Source of the DNA: Rhyacophila brunnea
Taxonomy: Eukaryota > Arthropoda > Insecta > Trichoptera > Rhyacophilidae
Reading direction: 5' to 3'
Length of the DNA stretch: 64,000 bases
NCBI GenBank assembly: GCA_022495005.1
Contig: JAGYXB010002069.1
Coordinates: 1,922,001-1,986,000 of the forward strand
Positions 35,146 to 44,690 of the stretch are shown piece after piece; the stretch's first letter is position 1; every line of letters starts with the position of its first letter. The position numbers and the translations under genes are program-made. The notes beneath the pieces are model-generated. The model saw nothing but the letters and a program-made list of their open reading frames with translations, searched no databases and was not told where the DNA came from.

Positions 35146-35155
35146 TGGTCTAGAG

Positions 35156-36194
35156 CTACAATATTTATGCCGAATTCCACCGAAAAAAATGTTTTTTTTA
35201 ATTTACACCACCGCCGACTGTAGTGGGTATGGCCCCCGCATCATGAATCGGGCCCTTAGGCTAGGATGTTTGGCGGGCCCACTTACCTATCACCAGGGTT
35301 AAGGGCAATGTGATGTTCTACACTAGTGTTCCCAAATGGTATTCCGTGGATTTATCTATATTTTTAAATAATCCCCTTGAATTATTGATTTGTCGGACCT
35401 CATATCATATTATCGATCGTTATCATACTATGAACCACTGGTCACGACCCCCTATTGTGGTAGCCAAGTAGCATTCAACCCTTCGATTTTGGATAAAATA
35501 ACCATTTTTATTTTTCTAGAAACACTAAAAATAATTGTAATATAAAATGATACACGTGAATTATCATGTAGTCACGTATATTATATTTTCATCTTACTAC
35601 ATATTATATTTTGTTAATTTTGATGAAGTAGTATAGCGCCACATGCGATTTTTTTTATAATATAACAAATTTCTGGTATGTTTATCTCACAATTGGACGA
35701 GCCGCCACGCCGGACCCTCTTAAGCCCGGCCCCCCAGGCTGTAGTCCTGTCAGCCCATGGTGGCCATGTCAGCCATGGGCCATGGTGGTGGGTGTAGTCG
35801 TTCTTTTCGCCGATTTTTTATCGTCGATTTTGGATTTTTTAATAGTGAAGTTCCAAAATATTAATTGAAAATGGCAAAAAAGTATTATTGCAATTAACTT
35901 ATACATAAACCTACCCAACAGAACACAGCCTAATTTTTCGTTTATCGGACTTTTGTCTATTGCACTTGGTTTACACCACTACGGAATTTGAGTGGACACC
36001 GAGAATTTTTTGACATTTCCATATTGGGTTTCTAAAAAACCCGACATTAGTGTTTCGAAATTTTTGTGTTAGAGGGTGCTGGTGAATTTGAAATCATTTT
36101 TGTGCCGTGTTTTTATTTGTCTCTATTGGCTTTCAATTTCAATGTTTTTGGGGGGTGCCAGGGCCCCTTGCCCTCCCCCCTGGGTGCGCCACTG
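35156..36194. other. hAT-A layer 1, right-hand part
   Basis: This resumes hAT-A after hAT-B with CTACAATATTTATGCCGAAT and runs to the right terminal repeat. It includes the GC-rich segment at 35700-35790 shared with 28960-29010, 39190-39270 and 60470-60560. No intact coding sequence. The ORFs around 34921-35302 are shadows of the hAT-B remnant. Confidence 0.8.
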
Positions 36195-36202
36195 GCTGAT
36201 AA

Positions 36203-38362
36203 TATGTCAATCCTTGATGAAAATAAACAGTAAAAGCGTAATTATAAAATAATATGAATGGATGGTTCATAAATTGTGTTTTAATTAATTTAAGTTATAT
36301 ATATATTATAAAATTAGATTTATAATGTTCAAGTATTCACCAACTGGTTAGTACGCGTATGAAAATTTCTTAACCTATTAGCCACAAATAAAATATCTAT
36401 GAATTTTGACAGTAATTTTTAGGAATTTCTTGTCTATTGCTATTTCTGTCAATTGAGTAATGGCGATTTTTTTTGCTTGAAGAACCGGCAACGAAAATTG
36501 ACGCTGACTAGGACATAAACAATATCTTGGCCTTCCATCATTTCTGCTGTGCGGTGGAGAATACTCTTCAATTCATAATAATTTAGTTTTCGAATGTAGA
36601 CGTCATTCCCATAGGTGAGATCAGTACCTTGTTACTATCTAACCTCACTTTTTATGTGAACACTTATTGTATTATTTTCACTACAAACAAGGTGTTCTGA
36701 GTGTTGTTGAGGTTACATGATTGCCTCAATTCATTGACAGTCGTTTAAATAATTACCATTTACCCAGATAATAGCATAGTGACAATACCACAAAATCAGA
36801 TGTCTCCGTTTGTCATTTTGATAATAAACATTTTTCATATAATATCATGCCACAATCCACGTACTGTCACATATTTTGTCTAAAAATTATTATATGAATA
36901 AGTATATTACTTGAGTTATGTTTACGTTAGCTATTTTATAGTATTAGCCGAACATCAAAACAAATTGCACCTTTGCAGGGCTTTGACAGTAAGTTAGTGA
37001 TAAATTTATTTTCTTCTAAGATATGGGCTTGGAGTTTGACCCGGCAATCTTTGCTTTTGAGACTTGACAATATGATGATTATTTAATTATATTAATATCG
37101 TTTAGAATTGTACAGGAATTAAGCCTAATCTAATGGAACCAGGGGCTTACTGCTCTGAGTTTGCACCGATACACTGAAGCTAGCAATTAGACTTTAAAAT
37201 ATCGGTGGTCTCAAACGTGGAATTTGGTTGTTGATTGCTAACCTTTGCAGATGTGTCCGCATTTGAAAGATGAAGGATGTTATGTAATATTGATAAAAAT
37301 AATATAAGTATAGGTATACTAGCATAAATCGTCAGTTGTTCTAATTTAGAACTAAGCTCATTTCAATACTGAATGTTTGCATGTGGTGTCCTCACTCAAC
37401 GGACAACTTATACTGGTGGATCTATATACATACGTAATTAGTGACATATCCTCAGGGTCTTTTTCGGGGTTTTTGCTCAGTCGGCGACCCGAGGTGTCAA
37501 AGATTTTATTATATCTTTTTATTGATTTTTATATATTTTTTTTAAACTCGGGACTGTAATGTGATAAAGGGACACGGGGAAAACAACACAAATTTATTTT
37601 TAGCTTCACTTTTATTGTTTATTTTTTCACACGAGCTTTTTACTATATATCAACTTCCGACAGTCAGTCTTTAGCGGTTGCACCTTGGACGCTAACTGAC
37701 TGCGACAGGGTTCACAATACCCAGTCAAGCTAAAAATATATATCGGAAGCGCGATGGGGTTCTCTTTATTTTATAACGCGACAACATAATAATTTTACAA
37801 TGGATGGTGTTGCCATTTTAATATTATTACGTGTTTAGAATTTAGATTTTACTATTATAAACGATTCTACTGAATTTAAATTACATTCACCCATCGCGCT
37901 GTTCTATTTACGTTACATTAATTAAACATTTATTTAAAACTTAACTAGAATATATTGACGGGTTATCAAGGAGCTTGTTTGCATGTTTTGTTAAGCCGAC
38001 GATTTTTGAGATTAGGTAACATGTTTCAGCCTTTTCTGAAGTTACAGTGTAGGCACTAGCAATAGGCTAATGTGAGAGTGTATCATTAGTATGTACTTAA
38101 TTCACATATTATAATAATGATCAAGAACGATTTTGCTGGCTTAGGCTTAGGTCGACATCAATTGATAATTTTCATATTATTTGAAGTTAAGTGTTAATAC
38201 TATAATTAGGTGTGAAGTTCTATTATTTTGTAATAGAGTAAAATTTTGCGAGCTGAATAAAACCATCGACTTTGATTCAAAACAAAATTTCTGAAACTCA
38301 CCTGCAAAATTTTTTGGCTGGAAAAGGTAAAAAAATGCCTTGGAATACTGAGATGGTAATAC
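36203..38362. other. Intergenic, no gene seen
   Basis: AT-rich sequence. A 60-codon ORF at 37377-37559 and the segment around 37560-37930 were inspected, with no domain or clear repeat ends recognised. Confidence 0.5.
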
Positions 38363-38535
38363 TGACAGGGCATGAGGCCCAATAACAGTAGTGTAGTACT
38401 TATTAGTGAAATAGTAAAATAATCACACTAATACCCGGGCGTTGAAAAAATCACATGGATGTATTGTGACCTCACCGGGGATGGAACCTGTAGCCCCCGA
38501 ATGAAAAGCCAGTGCGTCACTCATTGGACTTCAAT
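38363..38535 (-). repeat. tRNA-derived SINE, family 2, copy 2
   Basis: Aligns with 19362-19550: the phrases CAATAACAGTAGTGTAGTA and GTGACCTCACCGGGGATGGA on the plus strand are the body and the inverted box-B region. It abuts the left side of a Tigger-like fragment. Confidence 0.7.
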
Positions 38536-38540
38536 ATCCA

Positions 38541-39045
38541 ATATACAATATCCATCTCAGCCTGTCATGATTGTATGTCAAATAATTACAGAATTTATAT
38601 TATTATTGCATTCAGCGTGTCTTGCTATTGTGATGGGTGGCAGTTTAATGGTATGTACTAATTTTGACCTTCGCACCAAAACAGTTACAACAGTGAGGCA
38701 GATATTTTTGAATGGCTTAGGATTCCTGGCTTTCCCTATGACCGAAAGCATTAGTTTGTGCGTCCCGGTTGCATTGGAGCACGGTATAATTGTGATGCGG
38801 TCCTTGGGCACTTTCCTCCCTGGTACATTACTTTCTTCGCGATGAACATACGTTTTACGAAGGAGAAGTTTACAAAATAAACCAGTCTCATCTGCGTTGT
38901 ATACTTGTACGCGGCGGACTACTGAATTTGACAATGGAATACCGGTGAATTATAGAGCATGATTTTGTACTTGCAACTAGTAAAAATAACGGCGAATTAT
39001 AGTAGTTGTCGGATAATCGAGCGTTGGATTACTGAGAGTGTACTG
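38541..39045 (-). mobile_element. Tigger-like (DDE_1) transposon fragment, left part lost
   Basis: The minus-strand frame 38578-38934 encodes VQVYNADETGLFCKLL, GRKVPKDRITIIPCSNATG and LMLSVIGKARNPKPFKNI. This is the DDE_1 catalytic region of Tigger/Jerky-type transposases, including its first aspartate. The right end reads ...GGATTACTGAGAGTGTACTG and is followed by TA at 39046-39047. It is distinct from the Tigger element at 14315-15165, which has different ends. Confidence 0.85.
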
Positions 39046-39120
39046 TACATCCATTAAAATACAGTTAAAAAATGCATCGTACAACAAAATATTTTTATTA
39101 ATTAATATCGTTGTTGTAAA

Positions 39121-39270
39121 ATGCGCTGCAGGCAACTTTTTTTTACTATTAGAGCAAATTTGTGATCTATGTTTAGCTCACTTATCTGGTCGACTCGTTA
39201 CGCCGGGCCCTTCTTGAGCCCGAGCCACCAGGATAGAGCACTGCCAGCCCCCCCCTTGTGGGGGCCATGA
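39121..39270. mobile_element. hAT-A internal fragment
   Basis: CTGCAGGCAACTTTTTTTTAC and CTCACTTATCTGGTCGAC match, inverted, the segment at 28985-29070 of hAT-A copy 2. No terminal repeats are present, so it is a solo fragment. Confidence 0.7.
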
Positions 39271-40288
39271 TAATGAGTGTAAATTACAGTGTATATACAC
39301 GCTCATTTTCTATGGCCAGCGTTGTGCGCATGAAATTGTAGAGCTTGTGGCATACATCCGGTCAATGAAAACATGACAATATTTTGTTTTGGGCTAGAGA
39401 AATCTGGTTTAAGCCTCGATATAAAAATTGCACTGTAGTGACTTTTTATTATAGTAGTAACTAGTACCGCCCGCCATATGCTTACTTATTAGCAAAATTA
39501 AGCCTATTTCAGTGGCATAAGCTAAGATGCATTTAACGCCACTTATGTGACTATGCATCTGGCTACAATTACTAGGTTATTTACAAAAATACAGTTTTGA
39601 AAAAATCTTAAAAACGTTTTTCGTCTCAATCCTTGCTTAGCAACTAAAAATTACATATTGTTATTTTTAATTATACGAATTGAAAATATAGTTTTTAAAC
39701 TGCGTATTTGAAAACTCATGTTACACTAGATTTCTATATAAATTTGTCATCGCGTAATAAATCCTGTCAGTTGGACTCAAATATAAAATCAACACTTTAC
39801 GCATAAAATAACGTACGAATGGTCTACCGGTGGTCGTGTTGGTAATGTTAAATATTTTGCTTCAGGAATAGACGGCCACTTAAGTAATAGATTAATGTTG
39901 ATAATATCTGCCAGCTTTCATAATGTTTATTTTCAGACCGAGTTAGACGACATAACTAGGTGTATATATTTTGTGTCGTCTTGACTATTCTCAAATTAGA
40001 AATGTCTCTCATTCAAGGCAATCTATATTTGTACGACTGCACGCTTTGACTGCATCTTTTGTAAATAACATCTCTGATTCGTTCCATTCATAAATATTTA
40101 CATGAGATAAAAAGTAAAATAGCATACTGTAATTAGCTAATTATATACCTACTCAGTGGCTCATTTAGTGACATCCCCTTCGATAAAAAATGAACAATCT
40201 AATTTTAATTTTCCAAATAAATCCATGCATTCAAACAATTTTAATTATTTATTTGATTGATATTTATAGGTGCATTCGTATAATATAG
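39271..40288. other. Intergenic, no feature seen
   Basis: AT-rich DNA without ORFs above background. Confidence 0.5.
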
Positions 40289-40856
40289 CAGTGGCGAAGG
40301 GTGGAGGTAGGCTGTTAAAATTCGACATAAATAGTGCACACTAAACTTTTTAATACCTACGGTGGCTTAAGCGTTGGACTATCATGCCGTGGGTCCCAGG
40401 TTCGAATCCTGGCTCTGGCAAGTACACATATTGTTTTTCAATTTGTGTGTGAGTCAGGGTATGGACCTAACAGGCTGAGCAAATGGCTGACATCCATTTC
40501 TCGTAAAAACAAAATCTGTTAATACAAACCTCTACTCTGTGGAGGCCCATATTATCCTATTAGGATCGGACATGGTCGGAAAAAAAAAACTTTGTCAATC
40601 GCACTTATTTGTTTTCATTGAACTAAGAATGCAATTTGCAGATGGGTAATATTATTCGATCTATAAAATATCCTAAGTTATGTATGATTTAATTGCATAA
40701 TTTTAGATATTTTATAGATTGACGAGTATTTTTTGACTATTATGGCTCGGTTTTCGCAGGTCTTAGTTCAATAAAAACAAATACGTATGATTAACAAAGT
40801 TTAATGTGCACTATTTATGACGGATCTTAATAGCCTACCTCCACCCTTCGCTATTG
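40289..40856. mobile_element. hAT-like MITE, CAGTGGCGAAGG family, copy 2, split by a SINE
   Basis: Left end CAGTGGCGAAGGGTGGAGG and right end CCTCCACCCTTCGCTATTG are inverted repeats matching copy 1. Internal blocks ATAAATAGTGCACACTAAACT and TTATGGCTCGGTTTTCGCAGG also match. Flanking octamers TAATATAG and GTATATAC are only partly alike. A tRNA-derived SINE sits inside at 40355-40590. Confidence 0.82.
40355..40590 (+). repeat. tRNA-derived SINE, family 1, copy A
   Basis: Starts with a tRNA-like head: box-A-like GTGGCTTAAGCGTTGG and box B GGTTCGAATCC (40399-40409). A unique body follows (AATTTGTGTGTGAGTCAGGG ... CTCTGTGGAGGCCCATATTA) and an A-run after CATGGTCGG. AAACTTT occurs on both sides, consistent with a duplication. 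Four other copies lie at 41368-41583, 41681-41930, 43837-44058 and 53431-53649. Confidence 0.88.
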
Positions 40857-41367
40857 GTATATACGTACCTACCTAAATACCGACATGTTAAATAAAAAGA
40901 AATCAATATTAAAGATACAAATTGACATAGGGCGCGCATTTTTTTGATTTGTTCACTGTTCATACCTACCTACTTAATTAACCTTTTTTTACTTATAATC
41001 GAAATCTATGAGAACCCCTACTTTTATGCAGTGAACAGAAATACTTATTTTCCACTCCGTTTGTAAGAAATATGCATCTTTTTTCAAATTTCAATATAAT
41101 TTAATTAATCTTAGTTATTATTTTAATTTTAGCGGCAGGTTTTAACTCGTCGGAGGCTCCCTTTTAAATTTTGTCATGAATCCATCTCTGCGCCTAGCGG
41201 CTCTGCTTATGCGCCATTTGTGATTTAACACAAATTGGGATAAAGTGTAATTATAATGAAGCAGTGATTACTATGCTTAGAATACACCATAGTATTGTTA
41301 AATTTTAAATAACTAAATAGATAATAATATAATTATTATAGATTACATCACCATATTTGATCTTAAG

Positions 41368-41583
41368 ATGATCATGTGTACCTCCGCAGAGTGTAGGTTG
41401 TATTAACAGATCTTCGTTTTTCCCAGAAATTGATGTTAGCCACTTGCGCTCAACCTATTAGGTTCATACTCTGGTTCCAAACACATCGAAAGACAACATG
41501 TGAATTTGCCAGACCCGAGATACGAACTCGGAATCCGCGATATTTTAGAGTGATACTTTACTGCTCGGTCGTCGTGGGCGCAA
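41368..41583 (-). repeat. tRNA-derived SINE, family 1, copy B (old)
   Basis: Diverged inverse of copy A: GATCATGTGTACCTCCGCAG, GCTCAACCTATTAGGTTC, and a degraded box B near 41523-41533. Confidence 0.75.
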
Positions 41584-41680
41584 TATTGATATATAACCAA
41601 TAATAAAACTAAAAAAATGTCTTGGATTCAGAAAATATGTACAAATAAATAAATACCAAATAGCTGTATGTTTCATATAA

Positions 41681-41930
41681 TTTTTTTTTCGACCATGTCC
41701 GATCCTGATAGGATCATATGGGCCTCCACAGAGTGGAGGTTTGTATTGACAGATTTTGTTTTTTACGAGAAATCAGCCAGAGAGTCAGCCACTTGCTCAA
41801 CCTATTAGGTCCATACCCTGACACACACAAATTGAAAAAACAATATGTGTACTTGCCAGACCCAGGATTCGAACCTGGGACCCACGGCTTTATAGTCCAA
41901 CGCTTATGCCGCGCGGCCTCCGTGGGCGTT
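41681..41930 (-). repeat. tRNA-derived SINE, family 1, copy C
   Basis: T-run then GACCATGTCCGATCCTGAT at the left (the 3' tail), and CAGGATTCGAACCTGGGAC (inverted box B) at the right, ending in the inverted tRNA-like head. Minus orientation. The 75-codon plus-strand ORF across it is not a gene. Confidence 0.87.
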
Positions 41931-42184
41931 ATAAATAGGGTTTAAAAAAATTTAATATGGTAAATCATCATTTCCATTGTGTAGCAAATAGATAGTGAGT
42001 TCCATTCACTCAGTCTCTACTCAGTGGCAGTAAGAAAGACCAACAAAGGGAAAATGTTATCAATGTCCATGTGTTGGTTCAAAATACTTGTTCATAAAAA
42101 GAACAATGAATTTTACTCAAAATGAGATTTGAATCCTAGATCCGTTGATCGTAAATATACTGTACCAACATCTAGTTAGGCTCA

Positions 42185-42380
42185 TCATGGAGCAGGGGTT
42201 AACATGTGTGCTATTCGATTTGTGGATTGCGGGTTCGAATCCTGAATCCACTCAAATTCATAAATTGTCAATGCTTGATGTCTCATGAGAGTTGGCAAAG
42301 GGTCAAATGTGGCACTTTGCTAAAAAGGTTGAAAAGCACTGGCTTGGTGCTCACAAAAATAATAAAAGACCTTTAGCCAA
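42185..42380 (+). repeat. tRNA-derived SINE-like element, family 3
   Basis: A tRNA-like head with GGAGCAGGGGTTAACATG (box-A-like) and GGGTTCGAATCCTG (box B, 42231-42244). An AT-rich body ends near AATAATAAAAGACC. The body differs from families 1 and 2. Only one copy is seen here. Confidence 0.55.
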
Positions 42381-43141
42381 ATCATAAACTGTAATACATC
42401 GAAATGTTATTCATATCAAGGATATTTTAAAATTACAAAGTTTTCAGCGCTCAAAATGGAAAATTTTATCAACACCAGATTAGACTAGCAATTATACCGG
42501 AGCTACATTCCGGTCCACTTCGAGCCCTGAAGTTTTTTTAAACTGATATTTCAGAAGATGCAAAGAAATCATTTCTCAGTAATTTGTGTTTGAAATGATT
42601 TATTTTATTTTGCTTCATGTGACAGGTTCATATAACTTGTCATAAAAATTTGATTAGTTATTTGTTGCCTATGCCAAAGTATTTTTAAAACTAAATTGAA
42701 CATTTATTATTTTAAAATTCTCTAATAGTTCTGAGTATTTGAAGACAGACGCAGCACAACGCTGAATGTGTCCACAGTCCGAATGATTAATAGTGAAATG
42801 TGCTCTCTGTTATTTTTTGCAGAGCGGCGAAAATTCATCTCGACGCCAGAAGCCGATTGGCCGAAGAAAAAAACATATTAAAATTTCATTGGACAACGCA
42901 AAACACTTCTGGCGGGGAGATAATTTAACACACTGGCCATCGGCTTTAAGGTCAGTTGTTAAATCCGCTCGGATCTAACAAGACTACTTTCATAATTTTC
43001 ATTCAGAAACATTAAATTCAGTGTTATTGAATATCTATTAAGAATAAATAAAATTATTTCTCTAATTTATACATTATATAAAATTAAATGTGTCATTAAT
43101 AATAATTAATTTATCATTTATAAATAACTTACGTGTATACG
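42381..43141. promoter_or_regulatory. COA6 upstream region
   Basis: Precedes the COA6 start codon. It includes a polypyrimidine-AG (TTATTTTTTGCAG, about 42811-42823) followed by a 50-codon frame (42824-42978). This could be a 5' leader exon or chance. No TATA box was identified with confidence. Confidence 0.4.
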
Positions 43142-43384
43142 ATGTCGTTTCCATCTAAATCCGAGAGACAAGTGTGTTGGGACGCGCGAGATAGATACTG
43201 GGAATGTTTAGAAAAAAATAATCTCAACCCCGAGACGCCGGGCACGACTTGCCAGGACCTACGCAAGCTTTACGAATCGTCGTGCCCCTCGCAATGGGTT
43301 AAGCACTTTGACAGAAAGTGGAATTATAATATTTTCAAAAAGAAAATCGAAACGGAAGGATACGAACCTGTCCCTGAAAAGTAA
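43142..43384 (+). CDS. COA6: Cytochrome c oxidase assembly factor 6 (COA6)
   Basis: COA6 is a small intermembrane-space protein of mitochondria. It is needed to mature the copper A site of cytochrome c oxidase subunit 2, together with SCO1/SCO2. The frame encodes 80 residues from ATG at 43142, matching the usual 79-80 or so. It shows the conserved ERQVCWDARDRYWECLEKN, then TCQDLRKLYESSCPSQWVKH and FDRKWNYNIFKKK. The cysteines form the CX9C plus second-pair (CX10C-type) coiled-coil-helix pattern imported by Mia40. The frame is also open upstream to GTG at 43133, but ATG is the family start. There is no intron. ATTAAA at 43405-43410 and AATAAA at 43670-43675 are candidate poly(A) signals; the latter is inside a MITE. 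Confidence 0.95.
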   Translation: MSFPSKSERQVCWDARDRYWECLEKNNLNPETPGTTCQDLRKLYESSCPSQWVKHFDRKWNYNIFKKKIETEGYEPVPEK

Positions 43385-43463
43385 TGCAAAATTAATCTAA
43401 ATTTATTAAACAAAACCAAACTTGACTATACGACAAATAATATGAAATTATTTTATGGTAAAT

Positions 43464-43725
43464 GTGACGCAGATGCCGTCATGAGATTTTATAACATTCT
43501 TTTTAGACCTAACCAAACCTACCCCAACCTAATATTACCTAATATAATCTTAGTTTGCGATAATGATGCATCAAAATGTATGAAAATTTCAAATTTTAAA
43601 TTAACAATTATTTAATCGAAAAGCCTATGCACCGACAGAAAAAGGTATTTATTATAATTGTCTACATGGAATAAACTGTTTTCGTAAAAAAAAATTATAA
43701 AAGCTCATGACGGCATCTGCGGCAC
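43464..43725. mobile_element. MITE with ~31-bp inverted ends and CCTAA-rich interior
   Basis: GTGACGCAGATGCCGTCATG at 43464 mirrors CATGACGGCATCTGCGGCAC ending at 43725, and the match continues through TTTTATAA. The interior at 43507-43545 is a degenerate CCTAA-type run. It lies 80 bp downstream of the COA6 stop and supplies an AATAAA. Flanking AAT on both sides could be a 3-bp duplication. Confidence 0.78.
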
Positions 43726-43836
43726 AATTACCTAACAAATAATTATTGTTAGTAAGGTAAGGTTTCTAGTGTGATTTTCTAAAAATGTATAAAAGCTAAT
43801 ATTTTTATAATATTCGAGTTGTTGATGTTTCAAAAT

Positions 43837-44058
43837 TCTTTTCTTCTTTTGACCATGTCTCCATGTGGGCCTCCACAGACTGGAGGTTTGTATTAACAGA
43901 TTTGTTTTTGTGAGAAATGGATTGGAACCCAACCTATTAGGTCCATATTCTGACTCAAACACAAATTGAAAAACAATGTGTGTATTTTCCAGACCCAAGA
44001 TTCGAACCTGGGACCCACGACGTTATAGGCTGACGCTTAAGCCGCTCGGCCATCGTGT
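43837..44058 (-). repeat. tRNA-derived SINE, family 1, copy D
   Basis: Inverse of copy A with inverted box B ATTCGAACCTGGGACCC near 44000. It has an exact 9-bp target duplication TTTCAAAAT at 43828-43836 and 44059-44067, which is direct evidence of retroposition. Confidence 0.9.
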
Positions 44059-44210
44059 TTTCAAAATAGATCTGTGTTAACGAAATTATAAAATTGTTAT
44101 GGGATTTAAGGATCCATCTATGAAATGAAAGTGATAACCAAAAGCTTTTTTTTCATATCTACTAATCTTCAAAAATTATAAAATATTAAGAAACATTACA
44201 TTATATTTTT

Positions 44211-44690
44211 GAATATTTCTTCTTCTTGGTCGTACACTCATGGCGGAGGATCGTGACCACTTTTTAATTTTGCAATCCTTTGAGCCACCGATACTTTCCA
44301 CCCTTCTCGATCTTCCGCTTCTCACAGGGCAGAATAAATGGTGTCGTCGGTCATCTCTTTCACTTGATAACTCCAGCGCGCAGACGCTCTTCCTTAGCTT
44401 CCCCTTCCCTTGAGGCCACCCAAAACCACCAGTCTCTCCAGGTTGTCCGGTCCATGCTGGACAATATGTCCAAAAAACTGCAGAATTCGTCTCTCGACAT
44501 ATTGTCGAGAGCTGTTCCTTTATCTGCAGTCTCTGGATGATTGACCGGTTCGCCCTGTGCTGCGTCCAAGAAATACGAAGCATTTGGCGCCAACACCACA
44601 TCTCAAAAGCATCAATTGCCTTCAGGGTCCATGACTCGACTCCGTATAAAAATATAGAGAACACTAATGTTTGCACAAGTATCATTTTTT
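44211..44690 (-). mobile_element. RTE/BovB-like non-LTR retrotransposon, 3' end copy
   Basis: The minus strand encodes LVQTLVFSIFLYGVESWTLK, AIDAFEMWCWRQMLRISWTQ and LQIKEQLSTI. It is nearly identical in order to 17820-18371 but lacks the segment upstream of LVQTLVF and has frame changes. Its 3' end (plus strand CTTCTTCTTGGTCGTACACTC) is shared. Confidence 0.87.

Larger units (their letters stand above)
27669..35147 (-). mobile_element. hAT-B (layer 2): ZBED5/Buster-like hAT inside hAT-A
   Basis: The ends CAGTGGTTCTTAACC (27669) and the inverse GATTAAGAACCACTG (ending 35147) are flanked by identical octamers GTCTAGAG at 27661-27668 and 35148-35155. The central TA fits the nnnTAnnn preference known for Buster-type hATs. 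The minus strand carries transposase blocks in order from 35145: CKELTERTT, QDVFDYISSYLEQFKISW, NMVNFIKSRPLKTGIFKKLC, LLFHTEVRWLSRGEILC and DDWCAKMAYLADT. After the layer-3 insertion come YLNNINTSIQGK and KLDMFPSLNENIAEG. Stops and frame changes make it inactive. Sequence outside both octamers is continuous hAT-A, shown by comparison with the copy at 28680-31131. Confidence 0.92.
26510..36194 (-). mobile_element. hAT-A (layer 1): DUF4371/ZMYM1-like hAT, host of a transposon nest
   Basis: The ends CAGTGGCGCACCCAGG (26510) and CCTGGGTGCGCCACTG (ending 36194) are flanked by identical octamers GCTGATAA at 26502-26509 and 36195-36202. The minus strand holds hAT transposase remnants with DUF4371-like segments: ICEQFIPVKSTTGESLSDKI, AIPMSGKFNGVQSHI and LYVHCASHSLNLA between about 27190 and 27510. 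TLRCNVPADSVEEYFRRTIF follows at about 27055-27125. A C-terminal dimerisation-type piece RLNGLALLYIHSEI is near 26770-26815 and VIQELCKKKRKLEI near 26580-26625. Layers 2 to 4 account for most of its 9685 bp. A second copy is at 28680-31131 (inverted), a short one at 60188-61029 and an internal fragment at 39121-39270. Confidence 0.9.

Noticed and set aside
34921..35302. Plus-strand ORFs of 100 and 122 codons
   Set aside because: They are the reverse of the hAT-B transposase remnant and run across the hAT-B end into hAT-A.
35318..35460. hAT-like end AGTGTTCCCAAATGGTATTC
   Set aside because: It resembles a hAT terminus, but I found no opposite end or octamer duplication, so it was not called.
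37560..37930. Possible LTR (T-rich block with TCACACGAG and later CATCGCGCTG)
   Set aside because: No matching second copy, primer-binding site or retroviral-type ORF was found nearby.
38459..38845. 128-codon plus-strand ORF
   Set aside because: It spans the SINE and the complement of a Tigger transposase fragment.
40358..40422. tRNA-like sequence with box A and box B
   Set aside because: It is the head of a SINE present in five copies with a common body and tail. It has no proper acceptor-stem closure I could draw, so it is not called as a tRNA gene.
42200..42245. tRNA-like box B GGGTTCGAATCC
   Set aside because: The cloverleaf is not convincing and the sequence continues into an AT-rich body, so a SINE-like element is more likely.
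43133..43141. Upstream GTG start for COA6
   Set aside because: The family start and the eukaryotic use of ATG point to 43142. The GTG would add three residues with no support.
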